DNA of 64,000 bases, from the NCBI GenBank assembly GCA_030141605.1, contig JAQGDQ010000146.1:1-64000 (forward strand). Direction: 5' to 3'. Numbering within the stretch: the first letter of the stretch is position 1; each line of letters opens with the position of its first letter. Positions 25,201 to 33,796 of the stretch are shown one piece after another. This DNA is from Tubiluchus corallicola. Taxonomy: Eukaryota; Priapulida; Priapulimorpha; Priapulimorphida; Tubiluchidae. The position numbers and the translations under genes are program-made. The notes under the pieces were generated by a model, which saw nothing but the letters and a program-made list of their open reading frames with translations, was not told the DNA's origin and made no database searches.

Positions 25201-28068
25201 TAAGTAAACTAACACCATAAAATAAATACATACCCTCCAATTGTATGCAGCACAGTCAATGACATCAGCAAATTCATCGAGACTGAGAAAACCTGTCTTT
25301 GACGTATTGAGTGTCTTAAATGTCAGGTAAACATCTCTTTTGCCTAGTTAAAGGAGAATGTAACTATAAAACGAGCCGACAATCATTAGATTAAAATTAA
25401 GACTAAATATGTTTCCAAACTATGCAAGACTAAGAGTTTAATAATGAATAACATGAATAATGAATAATAATGAATGAACAAAATGATCAAGTTAGAAAAA
25501 GCGATCATTAATCAAGTAGAAAAAGTGAAATAAAAGCGATGTCTTATACGAACAGTAAAATGCAAAAAGATGTTGAAATTCAATGCTTCTGATCTTACTA
25601 CAGACTCATGTTAAATAAAATATTACATAATTCAGTTAAATAGAGACTACTGATCTTAGTTTCACATTTAAAGTAAAAAAAAGCTACAATTTTGTTCTCA
25701 GCATTCAAACAAAATCTGTTTCTTTTGCAAAACACACCGTAATTGTTAAACATTTTACTAACTTTTGTGTGGTCTATAATACTTCATCAGTCCCATAAAA
25801 TGTCTTAGGGATATCTTGTTTGGATGCTAAAAACACAAAAGTTATGTGGGTTACCCATCTGAAACTATCATTCACTGAAAACACTGAAAGAAAAATACCA
25901 TTGCGGAACTAAAAAAAAGAGCGAAAACAGTAGACGGCTGGAAAATCTCACTCGGATACTTGTTCTAGTGGAGGAACACAAATTTGTACTTTAAATATTT
26001 TTCTTCAAATTCTTAAGGGAAAGAAGTTTAGATGCTTTTTTCTCTTTATTAGCAAAGACAAAAAAGCTGTTTCACTTTATAATATTTACCAAACTTGAAA
26101 GTTACAATGTAATTATTACTTTTTTGCAGTGCACGCATATGCATACTCCAATTTATCCCTGCGCAATCAAACATTTCTGCTAATAAAACCTTGCTTGCGA
26201 ACTTGCGAGCAGTAGAACATTTATCTAGGTGTTTGTACACAACTATGCAGTTATTGTGCATAATCTCTTTCCATAAATAGGCTTGCTGCTTCGATGGTAA
26301 GATTTACTGATTTTTGAAGTAGCACTACTGGCTGGTCTGTGTCCTCTGTGCCTGCTCTATACAAAAATTTCAAGTACCATCAAATAAATCTTGAGACATT
26401 TGTAAGATTTTCCACCGTTGATGTTAGGCATATATCTACAAAATTTTAAAGATACATCAAATGGTACTATATTCTCCATAAGGTATTAAGAAAATTTACA
26501 AAGACAAAAAATCTGACTTTCATACGAAATATCATAAAGAATTTAGCACACTATAAAAATCAGTTATTTTAAAAACTGATATCACATTAAGATTTATTTG
26601 ACTTTATTAATTTTTTTGCTCTGGATTACTGTTTTTTTAAGATAAGATATATGAAAACTTTGCTAATACGAAACAGTGTAGAAGCAGGTACAAATAAATG
26701 TTCATGACTATGTAGCACAGCGCGAGATAATTTATGTAATAGTAAAAATAATATTACATTTTTGGTCACCAACAGTTTAAATGCATGTTGACAGGCCACT
26801 CGCTTATGTAACGTCAGTTTACAAAACTTCTCTTTTTCCATGATAGTAAACGAGTCATACACAACAGCAAGAACCTGTGGACAAAATTCACTGTTATGTT
26901 CTCATAATTATTACAAAAAATTCAACAAATAAATTTACTAAAGAAAGGACCATTAAGGCGAATCATATAAATATACAGAAGCTTTTAGTTAACAATGAGT
27001 AAACAATTTCATTTAAAAAATAAACCGTAACTCAACATGTGATTTTTTGTAATATAGTTCTGGCAATTTTTTGGTATTTAAACTTATGCAGGCCTCGGAA
27101 TCACTAAAACAGAAACATTTTTCAATTTACAAAGCTTTGCAGGTAAGTCAGATCACGAGAAATTTGTACACAAAAATGAAATTACGTGGATTGAGGTGAA
27201 ATGTTGGTCAGCCACATAGAATTATATAAGATAAAGTTTTGGAAATTACATTATGCCTATTACACAAAACCATGCCTAACTAAACTATGCTTTAGAATTT
27301 TAGATAACATTTTATGCACCTTTATGTTAAGGTACCTGTAACTCCTTGATTTCAAAATTAGATGTGACAGACGTCATGGTCACAAATTGATAACTTTCAA
27401 GCACAAAGGACTTCTGCACCTTTTTTTATAAACATACTTATTTGAAACAATTGCCTTTGGCAAACAGCAAATAAACACTCATGCAGTTTCGCAAGAAAAA
27501 ACAAGTCTAGCACAAAATATCATTAACTATTCCAAGTGTTAATTAAAATAATTAAAACAGTTAGATGAATCAATATATTGTAACCGCCAGTTCGTATGTG
27601 TGCATAAGGCTTATTAGATACATTTTTACCTGAGTTAATCGTACCATTCACTATCTCATTACTACTTACTACAATTAAGCAAAGCAAAATAATGATGATT
27701 AGCGGCACAGTTTTTCTTCACTTAGTATTTGGGCTTTTCAAAACATTTAGTACCTGTACAATATTGGTTGTTTGTGAGTTTGTAAGTGTATAATTTGCAC
27801 AAAATTACTGACAGGATAAGAAATGTAATGCTACCACAATTGCTCAAAATTGAATTCAAATTTTGGGGGAGCCCCAAACATTGGGGACCACTGATGAAAC
27901 AACACACTGGCTGCGTCAATGTTTAAACGATACAAAGAATTTTTTCGACAAGCAGTAGTTACACTTACCAAGTTCATTAGAAAATAAAGTTCTATTATGA
28001 GGTACAGAATGAAGAAGCTTGGCGCCCATCGATATTTATTATAGGCTGGCATCATCACATCTGGGTAG
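7243..28068 (-). CDS. Two-pore cation channel (TPC1/TPC3-like), at least 17 exons, 5' end not found
   Basis: TPCs are two-domain, 12-TM endolysosomal Na+/Ca2+ channels. Exons recovered 5' to 3', with matching phases and GT/AG sites: 27969-28068 (YPDVMMPAY, end of domain I S6), 26758-26874 ([11 protein letters not shown]), 25763-25826, 25234-25343 (EF-hand-like YLTFKTLN), 24958-25021, 24379-24423, 24023-24079 (IIS1), 23575-23652, 14610-14787 (GWNLFDF IIS3 and IIS4), 14116-14187, 13637-13726 (IIS5), 12947-13038, 12726-12772 (filter [12 protein letters not shown]), 11197-11356 (IIS6), 10968-11114 (tentative), 9510-9554, 8022-8102 and 7243-7359 (stop TAG). Phase arithmetic requires one more small exon between 10967 and 9555. 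IIS4 carries Arg at four i+3 positions. Domain I S1-S5 was not seen anywhere upstream, so the gene is 5'-incomplete here, or its first exons lie far away. The 8.8-kb intron holds two plus-strand receptor genes. Confidence 0.92.
8261..8880. repeat. Perfect 310-bp tandem duplication in a TPC intron
   Basis: 8261-8570 and 8571-8880 look identical, head to tail. Each copy itself begins with two ~43-bp subrepeats (GTTGTCATTCAGTAATTGGG and a variant with CCAG and TTAGG). It lies in the intron between TPC exons 8022-8102 and 9510-9554. Lack of divergence implies a recent duplication or an assembly duplication. Confidence 0.95.
10558..10863 (-). CDS. Small ORF of unknown function inside a TPC intron
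   Basis: A 101-codon ORF from an ATG directly after an in-frame TAA. It ends at a TAA that overlaps a perfect AATAAA signal (GAATAAAA). The protein is mixed in composition, unlike the AT-driven chance ORFs nearby, with blocks such as [18 protein letters not shown] and a hydrophobic [14 protein letters not shown] recognise no family. It could be a small intronless gene, an alternative last exon, or a retro-derived 3' end. It sits between TPC exon 11197-11356 (or the tentative 10968-11114) and exon 9510-9554, on the same strand. Confidence 0.3.
   Translation of the reverse strand: MNHCQREVFVEDLLCSHSHLKRLCDYGLISMHQRKRNLVKMEFGYTLSDALLHYNEAMHPLCAALILSTFHMSIVGAMSLLKHTGQDMLLQSLCDLGYLGE
15348..16186. 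mobile_element. Non-autonomous DNA transposon with TA target duplication (MITE-like)
   Basis: The ends are perfect ~23-bp inverted repeats: CCGTATATACTCGCATATAA... at 15348 and its reverse complement ending at 16186. TA on each side is consistent with a Tc1/mariner-type target duplication. Subterminal ATATAAGCCGACCCCCT motifs also occur near both ends. There is no transposase ORF. A hAT-like MITE (15748-16015) is inserted within it, so the original element was about 560 bp. Confidence 0.9.
15748..16015. mobile_element. hAT-like MITE nested in another transposon
   Basis: 268 bp with perfect 13-bp terminal inverted repeats (CAGTGGTGTATTG / CAATACACCACTG), flanked by an exact 8-bp target-site duplication GTGACACA (15740-15747 and 16016-16023). 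The 8-bp duplication and CAGTGG-type ends are typical of hAT elements. Internal near-repeats GTAGGTGGACGGC and GTGGGTGGACGGC lie near opposite ends. It has no coding capacity. Confidence 0.92.
16244..16668. mobile_element. TTAA-flanked MITE, first copy
   Basis: TTAA at 16240-16243 and 16669-16672 flanks imperfect inverted ends (AGGAAAACTGGA versus the reverse complement of CCCTGTTTTGCT). The end sequence matches the better-preserved element at 48512-49028, so both probably belong to one piggyBac-like (TTAA-targeting) MITE family. The interior has no ORF. Confidence 0.55.
17225..17332. repeat. 54-bp tandem duplication
   Basis: Two head-to-tail copies of a 54-bp unit starting ACATAGTGACAMAAGTTGCC. 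They differ at one or two positions and lie in the same TPC intron as the receptor genes, about 0.5 kb upstream of the first receptor. Confidence 0.9.
17821..19233 (+). CDS. Ionotropic receptor (iGluR/IR superfamily), copy 1
   Basis: A 470-residue ligand-gated channel subunit. Order: signal peptide (1-25), short N-terminus without the usual amino-terminal domain, S1 half of the ligand-binding domain with PERSKVMTF (Arg ~143, aligned to the carboxylate-binding Arg of iGluRs), TM1 [11 protein letters not shown], pore loop [14 protein letters not shown]3 CWWVFAIF then [12 protein letters not shown] (equivalent of SYTANLAAF), S2, and TM4 near the C-terminus. The S2 position aligned to the iGluR Glu/Asp ligand residue is His (~344), and the residue aligned to the Q/R site is Lys (~230). 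I chose the ATG at 17821, which aligns with copy 2; an upstream in-frame ATG is at 17806. The gene is intronless and lies antisense inside a TPC intron. Architecture resembles protostome IRs; ligand unknown. Confidence 0.9.
   Translation: MCLTLKGLNVLALIVVELQITVAQSFALNANSLKKINWNEHCLKINESVIEKTNRWSDNNFYFTSNNLSKNVKSLQHIRVAYAIEDAQISADHYIPVLDMVCKTLNITYDINYFALWQTSYSDMAESGMTDLILSPIIWTPERSKVMTFMSGGEAIHVTFLIKTPEIDAGGLSLVAPISTGIWVFLLVFSLLTGCLLFVLEKCATTRGQNEEINSIAYYVSYTMASFLQKDGPHLRNSVASRTMMSCWWVFAIFITAVYTGTLVSFLTLRTPVYPFTSLEELLESTITPITLPNWAEVEYLRNSQPDSVRGKLWKKMQRDNNALPHTAQEALDLVATDDYAFMGHSNDFEQLIIHDFEKHGKCRFAVAPFSIYTALLSWGVPKASKIQSMVEYGFQIVIQSGLAQRIYLDDFNKNGSQCSHSLTQVVKTEVLHMSDLHSAFVILAIGIIVATTVICLEYLCTKFVQRSSD
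19234..20931. other. Spacer between the two receptor genes
   Basis: About 1.7 kb of AT-rich sequence with no convincing ORF and no recognised transposon. It should contain the 3' UTR of copy 1 and the promoter of copy 2. I could not pick out a TATA box or a clear polyadenylation signal with confidence. Confidence 0.4.
20932..22338 (+). CDS. Ionotropic receptor (iGluR/IR superfamily), copy 2
   Basis: A 468-residue tandem paralogue of the gene at 17821, roughly two-thirds identical by eye and most similar across TM1-TM3. It has a signal peptide ([17 protein letters not shown]...), no amino-terminal domain, S1 with PERSKVMSF (Arg ~141), TM1, pore loop [11 protein letters not shown] with Lys ~227 at the Q/R-aligned position, TM3 ending [13 protein letters not shown]2, and TM4. 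The aligned acidic S2 ligand residue is Gly (~343). Several N-X-S/T sites lie in the extracellular part. It is intact and intronless, and occupies the same TPC intron on the opposite strand. Expected role: plasma-membrane cation channel gated by an unknown small ligand, possibly as a heteromer with its neighbour. Confidence 0.9.
   Translation: MNKSLIMLALVLVVLQITILQTNAINENNLKKANSDIYCSKVSKNVTKRANGLSDNYIFLATNNLSENIAEPLQHIRAAYAIEDAQISAHDNLHFLDIVCKALNVTYEIKYFVLRQSSYSDVAESGMTDLIVSRMIWTPERSKVMSFVYTGYNIRETFLIKTPELNADGKSLVAPISTGIWVFLLVFSLLTGCLLFALGRCTTITGQNEEINSIVYYVSYTMATFLQKDGPQIPNSLASRTMMSCWWVFAILITAVYTGTLVSFLTLRTPVYSFTSLEELLQSSITPITLANWAEAETFRNSHPDSVKGKLWKKMQRDDIALPQTAQEAMELVATGDYTFMGGSIDFEDLIIRDFQKHGKCRFTLTPFSMSTPLLTWGIPKGSKIQSFVQYGLEMVTQSGLAHKSYRDEIHRNGSQCLAPAKQVIKTQVLDMSNLQSAFSILALGNSIAIFVICVECLYHKFGRTSDE
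22600..23130 (+). pseudogene. Degenerate LINE reverse-transcriptase fragment
   Basis: Broken plus-strand reading frames reproduce the middle and end of a [14 protein letters not shown] (cf. VRQG), [15 protein letters not shown] (the Y/F-x-DD active-site block), a following CNEFGRAC-like stretch, KYL-like and later [12 protein letters not shown] (cf. LLYGSETW). Stops and frameshifts throughout show it is dead. It contributes to expansion of the 8.8-kb TPC intron. Confidence 0.7.
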
Positions 28069-29733
28069 CTACATAAAACAAAAAATAACTATTTTACAAC
28101 ATCAATTTTTATTGTTATGTGACAAAATTAACTTATTGACCAAAACACGATTAGCTGGCTAAAATGCCTATTATTTATCATATTAACAACTCGGTAAAAA
28201 GCAGCAATAGGATGACATAGGATGACATAAGAAGATGAAATTTCTAACAAAGTTTTAGTTAAGTGTTTGCAGTGGCATTCAGCTTAGGCCTAATTGTTAT
28301 AATTTAGGTGAAAAGTAATGCAAATTTAAATATCTCACAGAATCACTAGGAAGGGATATATTCAATTCATAAATCAACCCTAACAGAAAGTATGTAGTGC
28401 ATTCCATACGTGTTTACTTATGAAACTAGATTTCACATATATGCACACTAAGTTGAAAACGCTGTACTTCACAAAGCTTCGTTAGCATTTCTTAATAACC
28501 AATTATTAATAGCTTGGTATTAATTTCTCACTCCACAAAAAGTCCCCAGCGAAACAACAAGCAATAATAACTTAAGGCATTTGCTGATCTAGTGCACCAC
28601 AGTGAAGATCTGAAATGTATGTACACCCAATGCACCACAAGAACTTTTTAGAAAACACTGTGTGAACATCCAACAAGACATAATGTCAACTTTTAATAAA
28701 CTGGAACTTTTGCTCTAATGATTTCTAAAAAAGAGAAAAAAGAGAGGGCGGGGAGAAATAGGAAGAATAAGTCAAGTGGTTTATAGAAGCACCCCTGCAG
28801 TTAAAAAGTAATTACAGTAAAAACTTCATAGCACTACATTTTATTTTACAAACTAATCTATAATCTATATTATGAAAGAAATAAGTGCTGTTTAGTGCAC
28901 CCCAACAACAACGTTACATAATAAATAATGACCAGCAAAAGCATTTAGTATATTTCAGTTTACAGCTGATTACACCACTAAGTAACACTTGGCATACAGA
29001 AAAGCAAATACCCCCTCAAAGTCAAGCTCTAATCTTACATAAGCATGGCTGTACGTAAACAAATTATGGCTTCATTATTACCATCAGATGGAGACAGTGA
29101 AACAAGATCTCAAATTTAGCTTCTTGGGTAACTTCTTTTGGAGCTTGTGGTTAAGCTGTTTTTAAAAACATTTATAGCAAAGAAAGTTAATCAGGTTTAA
29201 GTTTTCTTGGTTGATTGATCTACTTCCAGCTGTCTCTCCATTAATATCTCGTTTCACAAACAGTTGGTAGGCAATGTTTACTTGTCTTGGGGCAACGCTA
29301 CTGACTAACAAAGTTCTATGAAGTTGTGCACATGTGTAGCAGTCAGCTTCACTACTGAGCCATTACTGGGCTTCTTCCAAAAATATATCCAAGAATAGCA
29401 AAACATGGCAGATCTATTCAACGGTTACAAATCAAAAGTCTTAGTTACAATAGCAATAAGAGAAAAAACTGTAATAAAATAATAAGACTTATAGCATACT
29501 AAGGCACCAAATAAACATTCAAAGCTAATCAGGTACAAGTTTAGTTACACAATGATAGAATTTTTAGCAAAGAAAATGGACTTGCCCCTTGCATAAAAAG
29601 TAACCCGAACTCAAGTATGTTAGCTTAATGTTACACAGTGACGCCATTACTATGAGGAAACACAAGCGTTGTTCTTTGCCAGAACGTGCAGAAGGTACAA
29701 TACACAGCTAGCATTGTTGGTGTCTACTAATGT
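28069..29733. other. Gap between TPC and CUB gene
   Basis: I read the minus strand here specifically for TPC domain I exons and found none. One weak open block ends near 29036 at a GTAAGA donor. The plus strand should hold the promoter of the CUB gene at 29734. No transposon ends were recognised. Confidence 0.35.
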
Positions 29734-32190
29734 GTGAAAATGAACTGGTGTTTTAGTGTTTACATATTAACAATAATTAATTACATAAACTCTGCTGCAT
29801 CGCAAATCACTGACTGTGATCAAGTGTTTAAAAGTAGCCATGATCACAAATCTGGAATGTTTACATCTCCTAGCTTTCCCAGAAAGTACATTGCCAACAT
29901 GCAGTGCCTTTACATATTTGAAGCACGGCGTAATGAACGAGTTAAAATTGAATTTGAAGATTTTAATTTGCACGGGTACGTGGACCAATGCGACAGAGAC
30001 TACATCGATATTTATTCAGAGTTACAAGTAGCAAAAATCAACCTAGAATGGGGAAACTTTACCATAAGCGGACGTTACTGTGGACAAGTTATGCCTCAAA
30101 TAAGAATTTCTTTATATAATTTCCTAATAATTGGCTTTTACTCAGATGGAACAAAAGAGTCAACGGGATTCAACGCTACATATGAGTTTATAAACAATGA
30201 TATTTACCAGATAAGTCCACCAGTTCCAGGTACGATATGTGACTTTATAATACGGTCCACAAGCATTAGGGAGGGCATTATTCTCACGCCCACCTATCCT
30301 GGATCTTACCCAGCAAATCTTGACTGCACTTACAAGTTTCGTGGAAGACGTGGACAGAGGGTGAGATTAGAATTCTTTGATTTTGACATTTACGCAGGTG
30401 GCGACCACTGTCCATATGACTCTGTGACTCTGTACGATGGTATAGGACCCTCTTATTGCTCTTCGTCACCATATAGTTCTCACAGCAGCTGTGGCAAACT
30501 TAGAGTTATTGGTGGTGGGCCATACTGTGGTGAATATCACAGACTTGTCATGTTTTCAACAGCAGAAAATCTGGAAATACGCTTCAAGACCACTGAAGCA
30601 CCACAACATGAAAATAGGGGATTTAATGCCACGTTCAAGTTTAGTGATGCGTTTGTGAATTTGAAAAAGACAGAACATCATATAATTGGAACGGAATGTA
30701 GCCAGCGAATACTGAGCACTGGTGATCCAGAAAAAGCTAAAGGTACAATACAAAGCCCAAATATGTCAAAGCGAAATCGTCACGTTATTGACATAATGTG
30801 CAATTATAATCTGGATGGTCTGAAAAATGATGAAAATCTAGAAAAAGTGAAATTGGAATTCAAAGAGTTTAAAGGCTTTCACACAAACATGACAGATGGC
30901 ATATGTGTAGATGGTTTTGTGGCAGTATTTCAACATGGTCACGACACAAGAAGTGCACCCCAGTACACGTTCTGTGGTGACAACATACCTGAGACTATAA
31001 CATCACAAGGACCTCGGCTAATGGTGTTGTACCACAGTGGAACAAAATTGCCAGGTGGAAAGTTCAGAGCAGAATATTCATTTGAAACAGATTATGGGAT
31101 CCGAGGCACGCCCAAACCAGATAGCCAGGAATGTGAGTTTACTTACAGAGGTTCAAACAAAGAAAGTGGAATCATCAACAGTCCACGATATCCTGCTAAC
31201 TATCCCAGTAAGAAAAACTGTACTTTTCTTATGTATGCAAAACCAAAACAACGCATTCGACTACAGTTCAGCTCTCTGAAAATGTTTTTCAAACCTCCAT
31301 ACGAAGATGCAACATATCTGGTTCACATGGGAAGCAACTGCAGTAATGCTGATTATGTTGAAGTATATTTTATGATAACACCAGATAAGTACACTCTTGT
31401 CGGACGATATTGCAAATATCAAGTCCCTGGCCCGGTTTTATCACCTGTTAATTCTACAGGCGTAAAAGTCAATTTCATCTCCCACAAAGAAGGTAAAGCA
31501 CAAGGGTTTCATGCCACATATTATTTCGTATCAGACGAGCAAGCCACAGTTGCAGCCTGCTCTAGGCACTTCAAGAACAAACCAGGCGGCGTACTTACTT
31601 CACCATACTTTAATGTCAAATACCAGTCAAAGACGTTTTGTGACTGGGAAATTACAGTCAAAAAGGGTGAAAGAATTATGTTGCATTTTTCTAATTGGCT
31701 TAGCGTCGAAGGAAATCTAGTGAGCATGGGATGCGGCAATGCGGCTGTTCGAGTGTACCTCAATGACACAGAAGGTGAACCATACCTGGAATTCTGCAAT
31801 GGTGATGCAAACTTGAGAAATGAGTATCGCATCATGACATCAACTGATAATTACATGAGAGTAACATTTACTACCGGAGACAAACTTGCGGGTATGAAAG
31901 GTTTCAAGGCAGCCTGGGTTGCTTACCGACCAGATGACATAGAGTGCAGAAATGGTTTTAAATGCAAGAAGAGTGGCTTTTGCATCTCCAAGAAAGTGTG
32001 CGACATTGTGCCAGAAGGTAAAGACACTACTTCTAAAGAAATGTCTTACTGTGGATTGTCCATCTTAGAATCAGGCATTGCAGAAAAAGATACATCAGAC
32101 AGAAGCTTTTGTTCGGCTGTTACCCGCCCCACTTCTTACAAAAAACTAATGTCTATACTAGCAATTTGCATGATAGTTTTTATGGTGTAA
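29734..32190 (+). CDS. Five-CUB, LDLa-like extracellular protein (SOL-1/NETO-like)
   Basis: 818 residues in one exon. Signal peptide (1-23), then five CUB domains beginning near residues 28, 168, 319, 467 and 609. Each shows the C-x-F...SP-x-(Y/F)P...C-x-Y-x-F start and a G-F-x-A-x-Y/W-x-F end. An LDLa-like Cys module follows (ECRNGFKCKKSGFCISKKVC, ~737-756). The C-terminus is a short hydrophobic tail (LMSILAICMIVFMV) with no cytoplasmic residues, suggesting a GPI-anchor signal or tail anchor. The first CUB (CDQVFKSS...GMFTSP...ERVKIEF) strongly resembles SOL-1-like proteins. CUB plus LDLa is also the layout of NETO. Both families are auxiliary subunits of ionotropic glutamate receptors. Two iGluR-like genes lie 7-12 kb away on the same strand. 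The auxiliary role here is inference; other multi-CUB proteins are possible. Confidence 0.88.
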   Translation: MKMNWCFSVYILTIINYINSAASQITDCDQVFKSSHDHKSGMFTSPSFPRKYIANMQCLYIFEARRNERVKIEFEDFNLHGYVDQCDRDYIDIYSELQVAKINLEWGNFTISGRYCGQVMPQIRISLYNFLIIGFYSDGTKESTGFNATYEFINNDIYQISPPVPGTICDFIIRSTSIREGIILTPTYPGSYPANLDCTYKFRGRRGQRVRLEFFDFDIYAGGDHCPYDSVTLYDGIGPSYCSSSPYSSHSSCGKLRVIGGGPYCGEYHRLVMFSTAENLEIRFKTTEAPQHENRGFNATFKFSDAFVNLKKTEHHIIGTECSQRILSTGDPEKAKGTIQSPNMSKRNRHVIDIMCNYNLDGLKNDENLEKVKLEFKEFKGFHTNMTDGICVDGFVAVFQHGHDTRSAPQYTFCGDNIPETITSQGPRLMVLYHSGTKLPGGKFRAEYSFETDYGIRGTPKPDSQECEFTYRGSNKESGIINSPRYPANYPSKKNCTFLMYAKPKQRIRLQFSSLKMFFKPPYEDATYLVHMGSNCSNADYVEVYFMITPDKYTLVGRYCKYQVPGPVLSPVNSTGVKVNFISHKEGKAQGFHATYYFVSDEQATVAACSRHFKNKPGGVLTSPYFNVKYQSKTFCDWEITVKKGERIMLHFSNWLSVEGNLVSMGCGNAAVRVYLNDTEGEPYLEFCNGDANLRNEYRIMTSTDNYMRVTFTTGDKLAGMKGFKAAWVAYRPDDIECRNGFKCKKSGFCISKKVCDIVPEGKDTTSKEMSYCGLSILESGIAEKDTSDRSFCSAVTRPTSYKKLMSILAICMIVFMV

Positions 32191-33240
32191 ACCCGCTTGC
32201 AGAAGGTAAAAAAGCAATGAGGTAGCAGCCACTAAGCATTTTCATGCAAGCAACACTGTACGACAGGGAAAGAAATGAAGCTACACGAACCATGAAGCAA
32301 CAGTATAATTATGTAAATAATGTGAAAAATGTAGTAATAATCATATTGACTATAGATGTTTACAAACTGTGATAATTTTCTTGATACTGCATGTAACTAA
32401 ATGTAAAAACGTATTTGACTAGGAAACTTTACTAAAACAAAAAAGAATATGTAAAAGTAAGCTGGATAAGTAAGCACATCTAAAAATCATTTTTCCAGCA
32501 AAAACTTATACATTTATTAGCCAGATCTGATGTTATTTAATTTTGCAAACAAGCACCTACCGTGACCACTCAGCTATATCCCTCAGGAACAATTTCAATT
32601 TAATTAAACACTGTTTGCTATTTAATTAAAGCATCTGCCCAACACAACTAACTTCCACATAAAACGTGTTGTCTTTGTATATTTATAAGACTAATTAAAG
32701 AAAAACATTCCAAAAATTACAATTTTACTTATTGCGACTGATGTGCTATACATACGCTATCAAGTGACAGTGTCTCTATACTATACCTAATATCATAAGC
32801 AGAAATGCTAGGCCAGATTGAACAAATGGCAACTCCGCTATTTTATTAAATTTGGCAATTCGGTAATTAAATTCTGAATGAAAAAGTTATACTAACAAAA
32901 GAAGTTTTTCCTTTGGCTCAAAAGTTTTTTCTTTAGAAGAAAAAATTCACGAAAACAATTTGCATAATTTGCAATTTGTAAGTGATGTGTAACATTGCAA
33001 ATGATGTGTACATTTTAACGATGGAATAACAGTGTTTTGTAAATTACATGTATGTATTTCTTGTATGTATCATATTATTTTTCAAAGTGGCAAATGGAAG
33101 TTGAAATACAAATGATGTTTGTCTTTCTAATTTAGAAGTATTAAGTAGCATTAAATTTTGTTTCTGAAGAAAAGCATTATCTGTATTAAACTGCGGCCTG
33201 CTATCAAAACAGACAGCACAAGAAAATCAAGCGACACTAT
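32191..33240. other. CUB gene 3' flank up to the BEL/Pao insertion
   Basis: About 1 kb of AT-rich sequence with no gene that I can support. The BEL/Pao 3' LTR starts at 33241. Confidence 0.4.
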
Positions 33241-33755
33241 TGTAGCATGCATGACCCATTTCTTCAAGAGTGACCAAGAATGCTCAAACACTCCATTCCA
33301 AACATCAAGTCCAGACATAAGTGTGTTCATTAGTTGTTTATTCTGTTAAGAATACATATATGTAAATAATTTCATTGCTGCATATTTTATGATTTAATAA
33401 CTTCAAATTAGTACAAACACAAGCAAATCTCTTAAAGTAACATTTCACTAATACAGTTAATTTCAGTAATTAGTCAAATCAGCAAAAAATATCAAATTAA
33501 ATAAAAGCAACTTACATCCTTGCCCAAACATTAGAGCACCTTTAGAAAAACAGTGACAGACTGCAGACAGCAGGAATCAATACAGTTATCAAGCCACAAA
33601 TCTATAATTCACATGTGTTCAGTCCTAACATATCAAGACCAAGTGTGAGCAGCATTTCACAAAGCCAGGTACTAAAGTCGTCAACCATGAAATCACCTGA
33701 CAGGTAAGATGAGGTAACTGCCTGCTGGCCTCAGAGGGCAGCACTGTCCTGTACA
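33241..33755 (-). repeat. BEL/Pao 3' LTR
   Basis: 515 bp, bounded by TGTAGCATGC and CCTGTACA as read on the plus strand. It is a near-identical direct repeat of 40298-40812. Confidence 0.95.
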
Positions 33756-33780
33756 TTACCACCCCCCATAAAATACTCCC
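33756..33780 (-). promoter_or_regulatory. BEL/Pao polypurine tract
   Basis: On the minus strand the purine-rich TTTATGGGGGGTGG lies directly before the 3' LTR, the expected priming site for plus-strand DNA synthesis. Confidence 0.7.
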
Positions 33781-33796
33781 CATAAAGTATTTTATC

